NCBI GenBank assembly: GCA_947629245.1
Contig: CANRDC010000009.1
Location: forward strand, 1-50,885
Length of the DNA stretch: 50,885 nucleotides
DNA from: an uncultured Oscillospiraceae bacterium
Lineage (GTDB): Bacteria > Bacillota > Clostridia > Oscillospirales > Oscillospiraceae
Direction: 5' to 3'
Shown here: piece by piece, positions 40,860 through 49,393 of the stretch
Layout of the letters: each line of letters begins with the position of its first letter
Position numbering within the stretch: position 1 is the stretch's first letter
The notes under the pieces: model-generated
Database searches by the model: none
What the model saw: the letters and a program-made list of their open reading frames with translations, nothing else
What the model was told of the DNA's origin: nothing
Translations under genes and position numbers: made by a program

Positions 40860-42322
40860 AGGTCTTCCTCCTGGGCCAGCTTCAGGGCGTTCACGACGGC
40901 CTGGGCCTTGTTGATACACTCCTGGTACTCCTTCTCCGGCACAGAGTCGGCCACGATGCCCGCGCCGGACCGGACGAACACCCGGCCGTTCTTCTTGTAG
41001 GCGATGCGGATGGCGATGCAGGTGTCCATGTTGCCGGTGAAGTCGATGTAGCCGATGGCTCCCCCGTAGATGCCCCGCTTGTTGTCCTCCAGCGCTCCGA
41101 TGAGCTGGCAGGCGCGGATCTTCGGCGCGCCGGAGAGGGTCCCCGCCGGGAGCACCGCCGCGATGGCGTCCAGCGCGTCGAACTCCGGGCGGATCTCGCC
41201 CCGGACCGTGGAGCCGATGTGCATGACGTGGGAATAGCGCTCGACGGTGTGCAGCCGCTCCACCTGGACTGAGCCGAACCGGCTGATCTTCCCCAGGTCG
41301 TTGCGGCCCAGGTCCACCAGCATGTTATGCTCGGCAAGCTCCTTCTCGTCCGAGAGAAGCTCCGCCTCCAGGGCGGCGTCCTCCTCGTCGGTCCGACCGC
41401 GGGGCCGGGTGCCCGCCAGGGGGAACGTGTGCAGCACGCCGTTTTCCAGCTTCACCAGGGTCTCCGGGGAGGCCCCGGCCACCTCCACGTCCGTGCCGGA
41501 GAAGTAGAACATGTACGGGGAGGGGTTCACGGTCCGCAGGACCCGGTAGGTATTCAGCAGGCTGCCCTCAAAGGGCGCGCTGAGCCGGTTGGACAGGACG
41601 ATCTGGAAGATATCCCCCTCCCGGATGTGATGCTTGGCCCGCTCCACCATGGCGCAGTAGGCGTCCCGCCCGAACAGGGCCGTCACCTCTCCGGTGAGGC
41701 GGCCGCCGGGCTCGTTCTTCTTCGCGCCGCTGCGCAGCAGGTCCCGCATGTGCGCCAGGGCCAGGACCGCCTGGTTGTAGCCCGTCTCCGGATCGGTCAG
41801 GGGCATGTTGGCGATGAGGATGATCTTCTGGGTGACGCTGTCAAAGGCGATGACCCGGTCGAAGAGCATCAGGTCCACATCCTTGAACGATTCCGTGTCT
41901 CTTGCTCCCGTGCGGACGGCGGGTTCGCTGTAGCCAAGATAGTCATAGGAGAAATATCCCACCAGCCCGCCGGTGAAGGAGGGGAGGTAGTCGAACCGGG
42001 GGCTTACGTACTCCGCCAGGATCTGCCGCAGCTCCGCCGAGGGATCGTCCGTGTGGAAGCGCACGTCTCCCGCCTTCATCACCCCGTCGGTGCAGGTGAT
42101 CTCCATCCTGGGCTCGAAGCCCAAGAAGGTATAGCGGCCCCATTTCTCCCGCTCGGCCACCGATTCCAACAGGAAACAGTGGGTGGAGACATTTTTCAAT
42201 ATCTTCATCGCCTCGATGGGTGTGCAGATGTCCGACAGCATCTCACAGCTCACCGGCAGGACCTTGTACCGGCCCTGGGCGGCGATGGCCTTGACTTCCT
42301 CCAAACTGGGTCTTACGACCAT
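40856..42322 (-). CDS. trpE: Anthranilate synthase component I
   Basis: Makes anthranilate from chorismate. The 488-residue product has the N-terminal regulatory domain with LPVSCEMLSDICTPIEAM and FLLESVAEREKWGRYTFLG (the LLES motif that binds feedback tryptophan). The chorismate-binding domain follows: GDIFQIVLSNR, NPSPYMFYF, GASPETLVK, PLAGTRPRGRT, HNMLVDLGRNDLG, LPAGTLSGAPKIRA and RSGAGIVADSVPEKEY. Tryptophan feedback is thus likely at the protein level in addition to the T-box. AAGGAGG precedes the ATG at 42322 by eight bases. Upstream sequence in the same frame belongs to the leader terminator. Confidence 0.97.
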   Translation of the reverse strand: MVVRPSLEEVKAIAAQGRYKVLPVSCEMLSDICTPIEAMKILKNVSTHCFLLESVAEREKWGRYTFLGFEPRMEITCTDGVMKAGDVRFHTDDPSAELRQILAEYVSPRFDYLPSFTGGLVGYFSYDYLGYSEPAVRTGARDTESFKDVDLMLFDRVIAFDSVTQKIILIANMPLTDPETGYNQAVLALAHMRDLLRSGAKKNEPGGRLTGEVTALFGRDAYCAMVERAKHHIREGDIFQIVLSNRLSAPFEGSLLNTYRVLRTVNPSPYMFYFSGTDVEVAGASPETLVKLENGVLHTFPLAGTRPRGRTDEEDAALEAELLSDEKELAEHNMLVDLGRNDLGKISRFGSVQVERLHTVERYSHVMHIGSTVRGEIRPEFDALDAIAAVLPAGTLSGAPKIRACQLIGALEDNKRGIYGGAIGYIDFTGNMDTCIAIRIAYKKNGRVFVRSGAGIVADSVPEKEYQECINKAQAVVNALKLAQEEDL

Positions 42323-42371
42323 AAAACGCGCCTCCTTGTGTGGTGGTCCGGGAATATTCCGCCAGGGCATG

Positions 42372-42644
42372 AAAAAACGCCCTTGACAGAAACTTCCTTT
42401 TCTGTCAAGGACGAATAAAAGCCTTATCCGCGGTGCCACCTTGATTCACGGCCGTGAAGCCGCGCGCTTGGCAGGATACCTGCATATCCCCGGCAACTGA
42501 CGTATGCCCACACGTCGCGCATTACCGCGCCCTCAGCGGTCCATTTGACGGCTTGTTTCCCACCCCGATCTCAGCTCAGGGGGCTCTCTGTGCGGGCATC
42601 ACCGCCGTTATCTCCGCGTCAACGGTTTAGTGTTTTAAATTATT
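42372..42644 (-). promoter_or_regulatory. Tryptophan-specific T-box riboswitch with terminator
   Basis: The minus strand carries the T-box sequence AAGGTGGCACCGCG (42442-42429), whose UGGCA-type core pairs with uncharged tRNA. Upstream, in the stem I layout GUCAAAUGGACCGCUGAG, the specifier codon is UGG (42543-42541), which means tRNA-Trp. Downstream, CCTTGACAGAAA/TTTCTGTCAAGG followed by GCGTTTTTT (42413-42372) is the terminator. Uncharged tRNA-Trp should stabilise the antiterminator and turn on trpEGDCFBA. Confidence 0.92.
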
Positions 42645-42650
42645 GGCGCT

Positions 42651-42679
42651 ATTCTAGCACGCCCAGGTCCATTTGTCAA
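42651..42679 (-). promoter_or_regulatory. Promoter of the trp operon
   Basis: Minus strand TTGACA (42679-42674), 17 bases, TAGAAT (42656-42651); transcription starts near 42644, at the T-box 5' end. No strong terminator separates it from the his operon, so readthrough is possible. Confidence 0.75.
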
Positions 42680-42710
42680 AGGTTTTTTTCAGAAGCTGTC
42701 TTTCTCTCGG

Positions 42711-43526
42711 TCAGAGCGGCTCCGGGACGAATCCGCTGCCGTCGAAGCTCCACAGCTCTCGGAAGCCGATGTCCCGAAGCCATGATCCCGTTTCCGGAAA
42801 GGCATAGGTCAAATGCTCGGGCCGATGCGCGTCGGAGCAGAGCGTTACGCGCCCTCCAAGGGCGTGAAGGCGGCGGAGCAGGGGCAGGGAGGGATAAGGC
42901 TCCGTGCGATACCCCCTGGCCATGGCTCCGGTGTTGACCTCAAAGATCTTGCCAGCGGATATCAGCGGCTCCATGGCCTCCGCCGCCAGGTCCAGCAGCC
43001 AGTGGGCGTGGGCGTCGAAGAGCCCCGCCGTCTCGGAGAACTTGGTGAGAAGGTCAAAGTGACCCACGACGTCTATCCGGGGGTCGTCCGCCAGGGCGGC
43101 GTATTGGGCAAAGTACGAGCGGGCCATGGCCCGCTCATCCCCGCCGAAGCGGTCCCGGAGAATGGTCCGTGTGATGTCGGCGGAGCAGTCCACGGAGGCG
43201 TCCTCGCCGCCGGGGGCGAGGGTATGCACCGAGCCGATCACATAGTCAAAGCCCTCCGGCGCCAGCGAGGACAGGCTGTCCCACTCGATCCCGCCGTAGA
43301 CGTCCAGCGTTCCGCGAAACGCCTCCCGGACCGCGGCGATCTCCGCCCGGTAGGCGCCCAGCCGGTCCTCCGGAATGGTCCAGTCATTGTCCCAGGGCAG
43401 GGGACTGTGGACGGAAAAGCCCAGGGAGGCCAGCCCCGCGGCCACGGCGGCCCGGGCCATGTCCAAGGGGGACGCCGCGCCGTCGTCCCATGTGGTATGG
43501 GTGTGCAGATCCTGACGGTGGCTCAT
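42711..43526 (-). CDS. PHP-type histidinol-phosphatase
   Basis: Removes phosphate from L-histidinol phosphate, the step before HisD. The 271-residue PHP-domain protein has the metal-binding start RQDLHTHTTWDDG, FSVHSPLPW, YGGIEWDS, YVIGSVHTLAPGG, VVGHFDLLTKF, a C-terminal FEVNTGAMARGYRTEPYPS and LCSDAHRPEHL, where the His and Asp residues build a trinuclear metal site. This is the HisK/HisJ type of Firmicutes, unrelated to the HisB-N phosphatase of enteric bacteria. It overlaps hisIE by 4 bases and is the last his gene. Confidence 0.92.
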   Translation of the reverse strand: MSHRQDLHTHTTWDDGAASPLDMARAAVAAGLASLGFSVHSPLPWDNDWTIPEDRLGAYRAEIAAVREAFRGTLDVYGGIEWDSLSSLAPEGFDYVIGSVHTLAPGGEDASVDCSADITRTILRDRFGGDERAMARSYFAQYAALADDPRIDVVGHFDLLTKFSETAGLFDAHAHWLLDLAAEAMEPLISAGKIFEVNTGAMARGYRTEPYPSLPLLRRLHALGGRVTLCSDAHRPEHLTYAFPETGSWLRDIGFRELWSFDGSGFVPEPL

Positions 43527-44170
43527 CGCATCTTTTCCTGCTTGACCTTGTGGTCGATGACGTGGCGGGAGGCCAGCTCCGCCTTCACGTCCTCCAGACC
43601 GATGCCCATCTCCGTCATAAGCACCATGGCGTGATAGGCAAGGTCCGCCAGCTCGTAGACCGTGTTGGGCCTGTCGCCGTCCTTGGCGGCGATGATCACC
43701 TCCGTGGCCTCTTCGCCGATCTTCTTGAGGATCTTGTCCGTGCCCTTTTCAAAAAGGTAGGAGGTGTAAGACCCCTCCTGCGGGGTCTCCTTCCGGCCCC
43801 GGAGCAAGTCCATCAGACCCTGATACTGGAAGGCGGGAGGGGTGTCCCCCTGATAGACCAGGTCGTTGAAGCAGCTGTCCGTGCCCAGATGACAGGCTGG
43901 GCCGTCCTTCTGCACCTCTACCACCAGCGCGTCCCGGTCGCAGTCGGCGGTGATGGACACGATGTGCTGGAAATTCCCGCTGGTCTCGCCCTTGAGCCAG
44001 AGCTCCTGGCGGCTGCGGCTGAAAAAGCAGGTCAGCCCCTTCTCCATGGATATGGCAAGGCTCTCCCGGCTCATGTAAGCCAGCGTAAGCACCTTTTTGC
44101 TGGCGGAATCCACCACGACGGCGGGAATGAGGCCCTTTTCGTCGAATTTCAGGCTGTCGATATCGAGCAT
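43523..44170 (-). CDS. hisI: Bifunctional phosphoribosyl-AMP cyclohydrolase / phosphoribosyl-ATP pyrophosphohydrolase
   Basis: A HisIE fusion of 215 residues. HisI (about 1-110) has LIPAVVVDSASKKVLTLAYM, TCFFSRSRQELWLKGETSGN and the zinc/metal motif DCDRDALVVEVQKDGPACH with GTDSCF. HisE (about 115-200) has SYTSYLFEKGTDKILKKIGEEATEVIIAAK and the acidic metal-binding ELADLAYHAMVLM. It carries out steps 2 and 3 of histidine synthesis. The fusion order I-E is the usual one. GGAG lies ten bases before the ATG and only 6 bases separate it from hisF. Confidence 0.95.
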   Translation of the reverse strand: MLDIDSLKFDEKGLIPAVVVDSASKKVLTLAYMSRESLAISMEKGLTCFFSRSRQELWLKGETSGNFQHIVSITADCDRDALVVEVQKDGPACHLGTDSCFNDLVYQGDTPPAFQYQGLMDLLRGRKETPQEGSYTSYLFEKGTDKILKKIGEEATEVIIAAKDGDRPNTVYELADLAYHAMVLMTEMGIGLEDVKAELASRHVIDHKVKQEKMR

Positions 44171-44176
44171 GGTCTC

Positions 44177-44935
44177 TTATCTCCTTACAAGGATATTGTT
44201 TGCCGCCAGCGCGGCCTTCAGGTCCGGGATGGACACCTCCCCGAAGTGGAAGATACCGGCGGCCAGGCCCGCGTCCACCTTGGGCAGGGTCTTGAAAAGG
44301 GTGACGAAGTCCCCGATGCACCCGGCCCCGCCGGAGGCGATCACCGGCACATTCACCGCCCGGCACACCGCGTCCAGCATGGGCAGATCGAAGCCGCCCC
44401 GGACGCCGTCCGTGTCGATGGAGTTGAGCACGATCTCCCCCGCGCCCATGTCCACCCCCCGGCGGATCCACTCGATGGCGTCCAGACCCGTGTCCTCCCG
44501 GCCGCCCTTGGCAAAGACCCGGTAACCGTCCCCCACGCGCTTGGCGTCCACGGACAGGACCACGCACTGGCTGCCGTAGCGCTTGGCGGCGTCGGAGATG
44601 AGCCCAGGCTCCGCCAGGGCCCCGGAGTTGACGCTGACCTTGTCCGCGCCGCACTTGAGCACTCGGTCAAAGTCGGCAACGGAGCGGATGCCGCCCCCCA
44701 CGGTCAGGGGGATGAACACGGTGGAGGCCGTCCGGCGCAGGATGTCCGTGAAGAGTTCCCGGCCCTCGGCGGAGGCTGTGATGTCGTAAAAGACCAGCTC
44801 GTCCGCGCCGCAGCGGGAGTAATATTCTGCCAGGGACACCGGGTCCGACACGTCCGCCAGGCCCTGGAAGTTGACCCCCTTGACCACCCGGCCGTCCTTC
44901 ACGTCCAGGCAGGGGATGATGCGTTTCGTTATCAT
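44177..44935 (-). CDS. hisF: Imidazole glycerol phosphate synthase, cyclase subunit
   Basis: HisF, with ammonia from HisH, makes imidazole glycerol phosphate and AICAR. The 252-residue TIM barrel begins KRIIPCLDVKDGRVVKGVNF with the catalytic Asp11-type residue, and has DELVFYDITASAEGR, PLTVGGGIRSVADF, ADKVSVNSGAL, GEIVLNSIDTDGVRGGFD with the second catalytic Asp, and PVIASGGAGCIGDF. I chose the ATG at 44935: GAGGTGG is four bases upstream and the length fits the family. The frame continues upstream into the seven-hairpin repeat, but those codons belong to the repeat, not to HisF. Confidence 0.96.
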   Translation of the reverse strand: MITKRIIPCLDVKDGRVVKGVNFQGLADVSDPVSLAEYYSRCGADELVFYDITASAEGRELFTDILRRTASTVFIPLTVGGGIRSVADFDRVLKCGADKVSVNSGALAEPGLISDAAKRYGSQCVVLSVDAKRVGDGYRVFAKGGREDTGLDAIEWIRRGVDMGAGEIVLNSIDTDGVRGGFDLPMLDAVCRAVNVPVIASGGAGCIGDFVTLFKTLPKVDAGLAAGIFHFGEVSIPDLKAALAANNILVRR

Positions 44936-44946
44936 TTCGCCACCTC

Positions 44947-45140
44947 GATAATGATTATCTGATGGTGAAACGCCGTAAGGCGTTGCACCGAGCCGCTTTG
45001 CGGCTGAAGCAAAACAGCGTAGCTGTTTTGCCAGATACTCATTACAATGAGTATCGCGCAAATGATCCTTGGATCATTTGCTGCCAAACGTGTCGTTTGG
45101 CGGCGAAAACATTTGTTTTCGCCTTGCGGTAATCATTATC
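44947..45140. repeat. Seven-hairpin repeat element, copy 2, inside the his operon
   Basis: Terminal inverted repeats GATAATGATTATC and GGTAATCATTATC enclose seven stems in the same order as copy 1, here all intact: AACGCC-GTAA-GGCGTT, GCCGC/GCGGC, CAAAACAGC/GCTGTTTTG, ATACTCAT/ATGAGTAT, CAAATGATC/GATCATTTG, GCCAAACG/CGTTTGGC, GCGAAAACA/TGTTTTCGC. It lies between the hisF ribosome binding site and the hisA coding end, and supplies the hisA stop codon. Confidence 0.88.
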
Positions 45141-45835
45141 GCTTTTCTCAGGTCCACGGCCCCGGTGTAGTACGCCTTGCCCAGGATGGCCCCGGCCAGG
45201 CCCATGTCCCGCAGCGCCGCCACGTCCTCCAGACTGGACACCCCGCCGGAGGCCACCACTTGCATGTCCAGGGCGGCGGTTAGGGTCCTGTATAGAGCCC
45301 GATTGGTCCCGGCCATGGCCCCGTCCCTGGCGATGTCCGTGCAGATGACGGCGGCCACTCCGGCGGCCTGGAGTTTCCGGCAGAAGTCCAGACAGGGCAG
45401 GGCGCTGGTCTCCCGCCAGCCCTTGATAGCCACATAGCCGTCCCGACAGTCCACCCCCGCGGCCAGGCGGGGACCGTATTTGGCGGCCATGGCGGTAAAA
45501 AAGTCCCAGTCCGTGACGGCGGCGGTGCCCAGGATCACCCGGTCCACCCCCGCGTCCAGATACCGGCGTATCACGTCCTCGCTGCGCACGCCTCCGCCGA
45601 TCTCCACCTTCAGGGAGGTGTGGGCGGCCACGGCGGCCACCACGTCAAAATTCGGCGTGGTCCCGTCCCGCGCCCCGGCCAGGTCCACCATGTGGACGTG
45701 CTCCGCCCCGGCGGCGGCGAAATCCCCGGCCACGGCCAGGGGGTCGTCGCTGTAGACGGTCATCCGGTCATAGTCGCCCCGGAAAAGGCGCACGGCTTTG
45801 CCGTCGTACAGATCGATCGCTGGATAGATGTACAT
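45074..45835 (-). CDS. hisA: ProFAR isomerase, C-terminus replaced by repeat sequence
   Basis: HisA isomerises ProFAR by an Amadori rearrangement. The 253-codon TIM barrel shows YPAIDLYDGKAVRLFRGDY with the catalytic Asp8-type residue, EHVHMVDLAGARDG, KVEIGGGVRSEDVI, DRVILGTAAV, VICTDIARDGAMAGTN with the second catalytic Asp, and VVASGGVSSLEDV. The family normally ends soon after YYTGAVDLRKA; here the last roughly 20 codons (MITARRKQMFSPPNDTFGSK) are encoded by the seven-hairpin repeat, which also provides the stop. All catalytic parts are intact, so activity is likely kept. It starts nine bases after hisH. Confidence 0.94.
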   Translation of the reverse strand: MYIYPAIDLYDGKAVRLFRGDYDRMTVYSDDPLAVAGDFAAAGAEHVHMVDLAGARDGTTPNFDVVAAVAAHTSLKVEIGGGVRSEDVIRRYLDAGVDRVILGTAAVTDWDFFTAMAAKYGPRLAAGVDCRDGYVAIKGWRETSALPCLDFCRKLQAAGVAAVICTDIARDGAMAGTNRALYRTLTAALDMQVVASGGVSSLEDVAALRDMGLAGAILGKAYYTGAVDLRKAIMITARRKQMFSPPNDTFGSK

Positions 45836-45844
45836 GCTCTCTCC

Positions 45845-46453
45845 TTATAATTCACAAAACGCCCTGAGGATGCCCAGCCCCACCGGGCCGCTCTTCTCCG
45901 GGTGGAACTGGCAGCCCAGCACGTTGTCCCGGGCCGCCGCCGCGGTGAGCGCGGGGCCGTATTCCGCTGTAGCGAGCACGGCCTTCTCGCATCGGTCGGC
46001 ATAGAAGCTGTGGACGAAATATACGCAGTCCCCCTCCTTGACATAGCGGAACAGGGGGTGAGGCCGGGTGAAGCGCAGGGCGTTCCAGCCAATGTGGGGG
46101 ACCTTGTACCCGGCGGGCACCACCGGCGTCATATCCACCACATCCCCGGCGATCAGGCCAAGACCGGCGTGCTCGCCAAACTCAAAGCTCCTGTCGAACA
46201 GCAGCTGCATCCCCAGGCAGATGCCAAGGATGTATTTACCGGCCTCGGCCTGCTCCAGCAGGACCCGATCCAGGCCCGCGGAGCGGAGCTTATCCGCCGC
46301 GTCGCCAAAGGCGCCCACCCCAGGGAGGACCACCTTGTCCGCTGCGGCGATCCGCTCCGGGTCCGCTGTGACAGCTGCCTCTGCCCCCACGGCCTCCAGG
46401 GAACGCCGGAGGGAGAACAGGTTGCCCACGCCGTAGTCGATGACGGCGACCAT
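45845..46453 (-). CDS. hisH: Imidazole glycerol phosphate synthase, glutaminase subunit
   Basis: HisH releases ammonia from glutamine for HisF. The 202-residue class I amidotransferase has AVIDYGVGNLFSLRRSLE, VLPGVGAFGDAADKL, the nucleophile elbow LGICLGMQLLFDRSFE and the His-Glu pair QFHPEKSG near the C-terminus, with PHIGWNAL and YFVHSFYA as HisH-specific motifs. The ATG at 46453 overlaps the hisB stop by a single base (TGATG), a classical coupling arrangement. A longer open frame upstream is the shadow of hisB. Confidence 0.96.
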   Translation of the reverse strand: MVAVIDYGVGNLFSLRRSLEAVGAEAAVTADPERIAAADKVVLPGVGAFGDAADKLRSAGLDRVLLEQAEAGKYILGICLGMQLLFDRSFEFGEHAGLGLIAGDVVDMTPVVPAGYKVPHIGWNALRFTRPHPLFRYVKEGDCVYFVHSFYADRCEKAVLATAEYGPALTAAAARDNVLGCQFHPEKSGPVGLGILRAFCEL

Positions 46454-47040
46454 CAGAGCACGCCTTTCGTGGAGGGCACAGCCCCGGCGCTGGCCGGGTC
46501 CATGCTCACGGCCTGGGCCATGGCCCGGCCAAAGCCCTTGAAGGCGGCCTCCAGGATGTGGTGGGTGTTGGTCCCGTCCAGCTGCTGCAGGTGCAGGGTG
46601 ATGCCTGCGGCGCGGGTGAAGGCGGTGAAGAATTCCTCCGCCAGCTCCGTGTCGAAGTCGCCCACACGGGGGGAGGGAAGCTGGAACTGCCAGCGCAGAC
46701 AGCTCCGGCCGGAGATGTCCACGGCGCAGAGCGCCAGCGCCTCGTCCATGGGCAGCAGGATGTGGCCGTAGCGGCGGATGCCCCGCTTGTCGCCCAGGGC
46801 CTGGGCAAAGGCCGCGCCCAGGGCGATGCCTATGTCCTCCGTGGTATGGTGGCCGTCCACATAGGTGTCGCCCCGGCATGTCATGGCCAGGTCGAACCGA
46901 CCGTGGGCGGCGAACAGGGTCAGCATGTGGTCCAAAAAGCCGATGCCGGTGTGGATCTCCGCCTTGCCCGTGCCGTCCAGACACAGGGACAGGCGGATGT
47001 CGGTCTCGGCGGTCTTGCGTTCTATAACGGCGCTGCGCAT
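46453..47040 (-). CDS. hisB: Imidazoleglycerol-phosphate dehydratase
   Basis: Dehydrates imidazole glycerol phosphate to imidazole acetol phosphate using a di-manganese site. The 195-residue monofunctional HisB has [40 protein letters not shown] (the HHTxED repeat 1), and the second repeat [18 protein letters not shown] with [15 protein letters not shown] between. No phosphatase domain is fused; that activity is the separate PHP enzyme at the operon end. It starts 2 bases after the hisC stop. Confidence 0.96.
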   Translation of the reverse strand: MRSAVIERKTAETDIRLSLCLDGTGKAEIHTGIGFLDHMLTLFAAHGRFDLAMTCRGDTYVDGHHTTEDIGIALGAAFAQALGDKRGIRRYGHILLPMDEALALCAVDISGRSCLRWQFQLPSPRVGDFDTELAEEFFTAFTRAAGITLHLQQLDGTNTHHILEAAFKGFGRAMAQAVSMDPASAGAVPSTKGVL

Positions 47041-47042
47041 AG

Positions 47043-48113
47043 TCAGGCACCCCTTTCGTCGTTCAGTATGCTTTTCGTCGCGGCCAGCAGCGCGTCCATC
47101 TGCTCCCGGCTGCCTATGGTGATGCGGAGCCAGTCCCGGATACGGGGCTTGTCGAACCAGCGGACCAGCACGCCCCGGTCCTTCAGCGCTCTGTACAGGA
47201 CCTGTCCCGTCACGGCCGGATGGGCCGCAAAGAGAAAGTTTGCCTTGGAGGGGAGCACCCGAAAGCCCATATCCTCCAGGGCTTTGGAAGTATGTTCCCG
47301 GTTCTCCGCGATCCGGCGGCAGTTTTCCAGGGTGTAGTCCTGGCAGGCAATGGCGGCGATGCCGGCGGCCTGGGTCATGCGGTTGACGTTATAGGGATTG
47401 GTGGAGAACTTGACGGTGTTGAGATCGTCGATCAGGGCCGTATTCCCCAATGCGAAGCCCAGCCGGGCACCGGCCAGGGAACGGGACTTGGAAAAAGTCT
47501 GCACCACCAGAAGGTTTTCATATTTTCCGATGAGCGGCACGCAGCTCTCGCCTCCGAAGTCCACATACGCCTCGTCCACGATGACCACGTTATCCGGATT
47601 GGAGAGAAGGATCTTCTCGATGTCCGACGGGGACAGAGCCAGACCGGTGGGGGCGTTGGGGTTGGCCAGGACAATGTTTTCATGCAGGCCGCGGTAATCA
47701 GCCGGGTCCAGGGAGAAGTCCTCCCGGAGAGGGATGATGTGCTCAGGCGTGCCGGTCATGGCGGCGAACACGGGGTAGAAGCCGTAGGTGATGTCCGCGA
47801 AAGCCATGGGGCGCGCCGGACCGCAAAAAGCGGTGAAGGCAAAATAAAGCGCCTCATCCGAGCCGTTGACCGGCAGGATGTTCTCCGGGGCCAGACCATA
47901 AAGCGCCGCCGCCGCGGCCCGGAGCTGGGCGCACTCCGGATCGCAGTACAGGTTGAGCTTTCCCGCCTCCTCTGCCACGGCCTGAAGCACCGCCGGGGCC
48001 GGGGGGAAGGGGGACTCGTTGGTGTTCAGCTTCACATACTTCATGTCCCGTGGCTGCTCGCCGGGCACATAGGGATCCAGGGCGGCAAGCTTTTCGCTGG
48101 AAAACCGGTTCAT
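47043..48113 (-). CDS. hisC: Histidinol-phosphate aminotransferase
   Basis: A fold type I PLP enzyme that transfers an amino group from glutamate to imidazole acetol phosphate. The 356-residue product has [61 protein letters not shown] with the ring-binding Asp and Tyr, and the PLP lysine in [35 protein letters not shown] lies near the C-terminus. It overlaps the hisD stop by 4 bases. Aromatic amino acids may be secondary substrates, as known for HisC of other Firmicutes. Confidence 0.95.
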   Translation of the reverse strand: MNRFSSEKLAALDPYVPGEQPRDMKYVKLNTNESPFPPAPAVLQAVAEEAGKLNLYCDPECAQLRAAAAALYGLAPENILPVNGSDEALYFAFTAFCGPARPMAFADITYGFYPVFAAMTGTPEHIIPLREDFSLDPADYRGLHENIVLANPNAPTGLALSPSDIEKILLSNPDNVVIVDEAYVDFGGESCVPLIGKYENLLVVQTFSKSRSLAGARLGFALGNTALIDDLNTVKFSTNPYNVNRMTQAAGIAAIACQDYTLENCRRIAENREHTSKALEDMGFRVLPSKANFLFAAHPAVTGQVLYRALKDRGVLVRWFDKPRIRDWLRITIGSREQMDALLAATKSILNDERGA

Positions 48114-49393
48114 GATACGACCTCCCTGTCAAACCGCACCAGAGCGGAGCGGGCGTGCGCCTCCAGGCCCTCCGACCGGGCAAACAGGGCGATGTCGCCG
48201 CTGACGGCGGCAAGGGCCTCCCGTGTGAAGCGGGTATACTGTGTCCGCTTTACGAAATCCTCCACGCCCAAAGGGCTGGAGAACCGGGCCGCGCCACAGG
48301 TAGGCAGCGTGTGGTTTGGCCCTGCCAGATAGTCCCCCAGGGCCTCGGGGGTATATTTGCCCAGAAATACCGAACCGGCGTTTTGCACCAGGTCCAGCAG
48401 GGGCATGGGATCGTCCACACACAGCTCCAGATGCTCCGGGGCCAGGGCGTTGGCGGCCCGGACCGCCCCGGCCAGGTCGTCCGTGACGATGATCTTGCCG
48501 TTCGTCTCCACGGACGCGCGCGCTATATCCTCCCGTGGCAGGAGGGCCAATTGCCTGTCCACCTCCGCGCTGACGGCCAGGGCCAGCGCTTCGCTGTCGG
48601 TGACGAGCACGGCGGAGGCCAGCACATCGTGCTCCGCCTGGCTGAGAAGGTCCGCCGCCACCACCGCGGGGTCGTTGGCGCTGTCCGCCACCACCAGGAT
48701 CTCGCTGGGACCGGCGATCATGTCGATGTCCACCCGGCCGAACACCTGCCGCTTGGCCTCGGCCACATAGGCGCTGCCGGGTCCCACGATCTTGTCCACC
48801 CTGGGCACGCTCTCGGTGCCGAAGGCCAGGGCGGCCACGCCCTGGGCCCCGCCGACGCGGAACACCCGGTCTACCCCGGCGATCCTGGCCGCGGCCAGGA
48901 TGGCGTCGGGCTGCTTTCCGTCCGGTCCGGGCGGGGAGATCATCACAAGCTCCCTGCATCCGGCGATCCTGGCCGGGATGGCGGTCATCAGCACAGTGGA
49001 GGGATAGGCCGCCGTGCGGCCGGGCACACACAGCCCCACCCGCTCGATGGCCGTGACCTTCACGCCCAGCACCGAGCCGTCCGGCCGGTCCAGCTGAAAG
49101 CCATGAGGCATCTGATGGGCGTGAAAGGCCCGGATGTTCTCTGCGGCCCGCTCCAGGACCCGGATGAGGGCCGGGTCCACCCGGCTGTACGCCCGGTCGA
49201 TCTCCTGCCGGGACACCTCCAGAGCCTGCAGCTCCGCCCCGTCGAACCGGCGGGCATAGTCCAGCAGCGCCGCGTCGCCTCTTTGCGCCACGTCCGCGAT
49301 GATGGCCCGCACCGCCTCCGACACGCCGGAGGTCTCCACGGTGCGGATGAGAAGGTCCTCCAGGGGGACCTGTCCGTAACGGTATATCTTCAT
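48110..49393 (-). CDS. hisD: Histidinol dehydrogenase
   Basis: Zinc enzyme that oxidises histidinol to histidine in two NAD-dependent steps. The 427-residue product has HQMPHGFQLDRPDGSVLG, VGLCVPGRTAAYPSTVLM, VGGAQGVAALAFGTESVPRV, KIVGPGSAYVAEAKRQVFG, DMIAGPSEILVVAD and AADLLSQAEHD with the zinc ligands. PEHLELCVDD and GPNHTLPTCGAARF follow. The ATG at 49393 overlaps the hisG stop by 4 bases; the frame upstream of it is the shadow of hisG. Length is normal. Confidence 0.97.
   Translation of the reverse strand: MKIYRYGQVPLEDLLIRTVETSGVSEAVRAIIADVAQRGDAALLDYARRFDGAELQALEVSRQEIDRAYSRVDPALIRVLERAAENIRAFHAHQMPHGFQLDRPDGSVLGVKVTAIERVGLCVPGRTAAYPSTVLMTAIPARIAGCRELVMISPPGPDGKQPDAILAAARIAGVDRVFRVGGAQGVAALAFGTESVPRVDKIVGPGSAYVAEAKRQVFGRVDIDMIAGPSEILVVADSANDPAVVAADLLSQAEHDVLASAVLVTDSEALALAVSAEVDRQLALLPREDIARASVETNGKIIVTDDLAGAVRAANALAPEHLELCVDDPMPLLDLVQNAGSVFLGKYTPEALGDYLAGPNHTLPTCGAARFSSPLGVEDFVKRTQYTRFTREALAAVSGDIALFARSEGLEAHARSALVRFDREVVS

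Noticed and set aside
44936-45061. N-terminal extension of HisF into the repeat (MRDTHCNEYLAKQ...)
   Set aside because: The extension is pure repeat sequence, the same peptide appears in copy 1 next to an unrelated gene, and the true HisF start has its own GAGGTGG.
46454-47050. A long frame upstream of hisH that would give a 401-residue protein
   Set aside because: It overlaps hisB completely in another frame; the hisH start is fixed by family length and by the TGATG junction.
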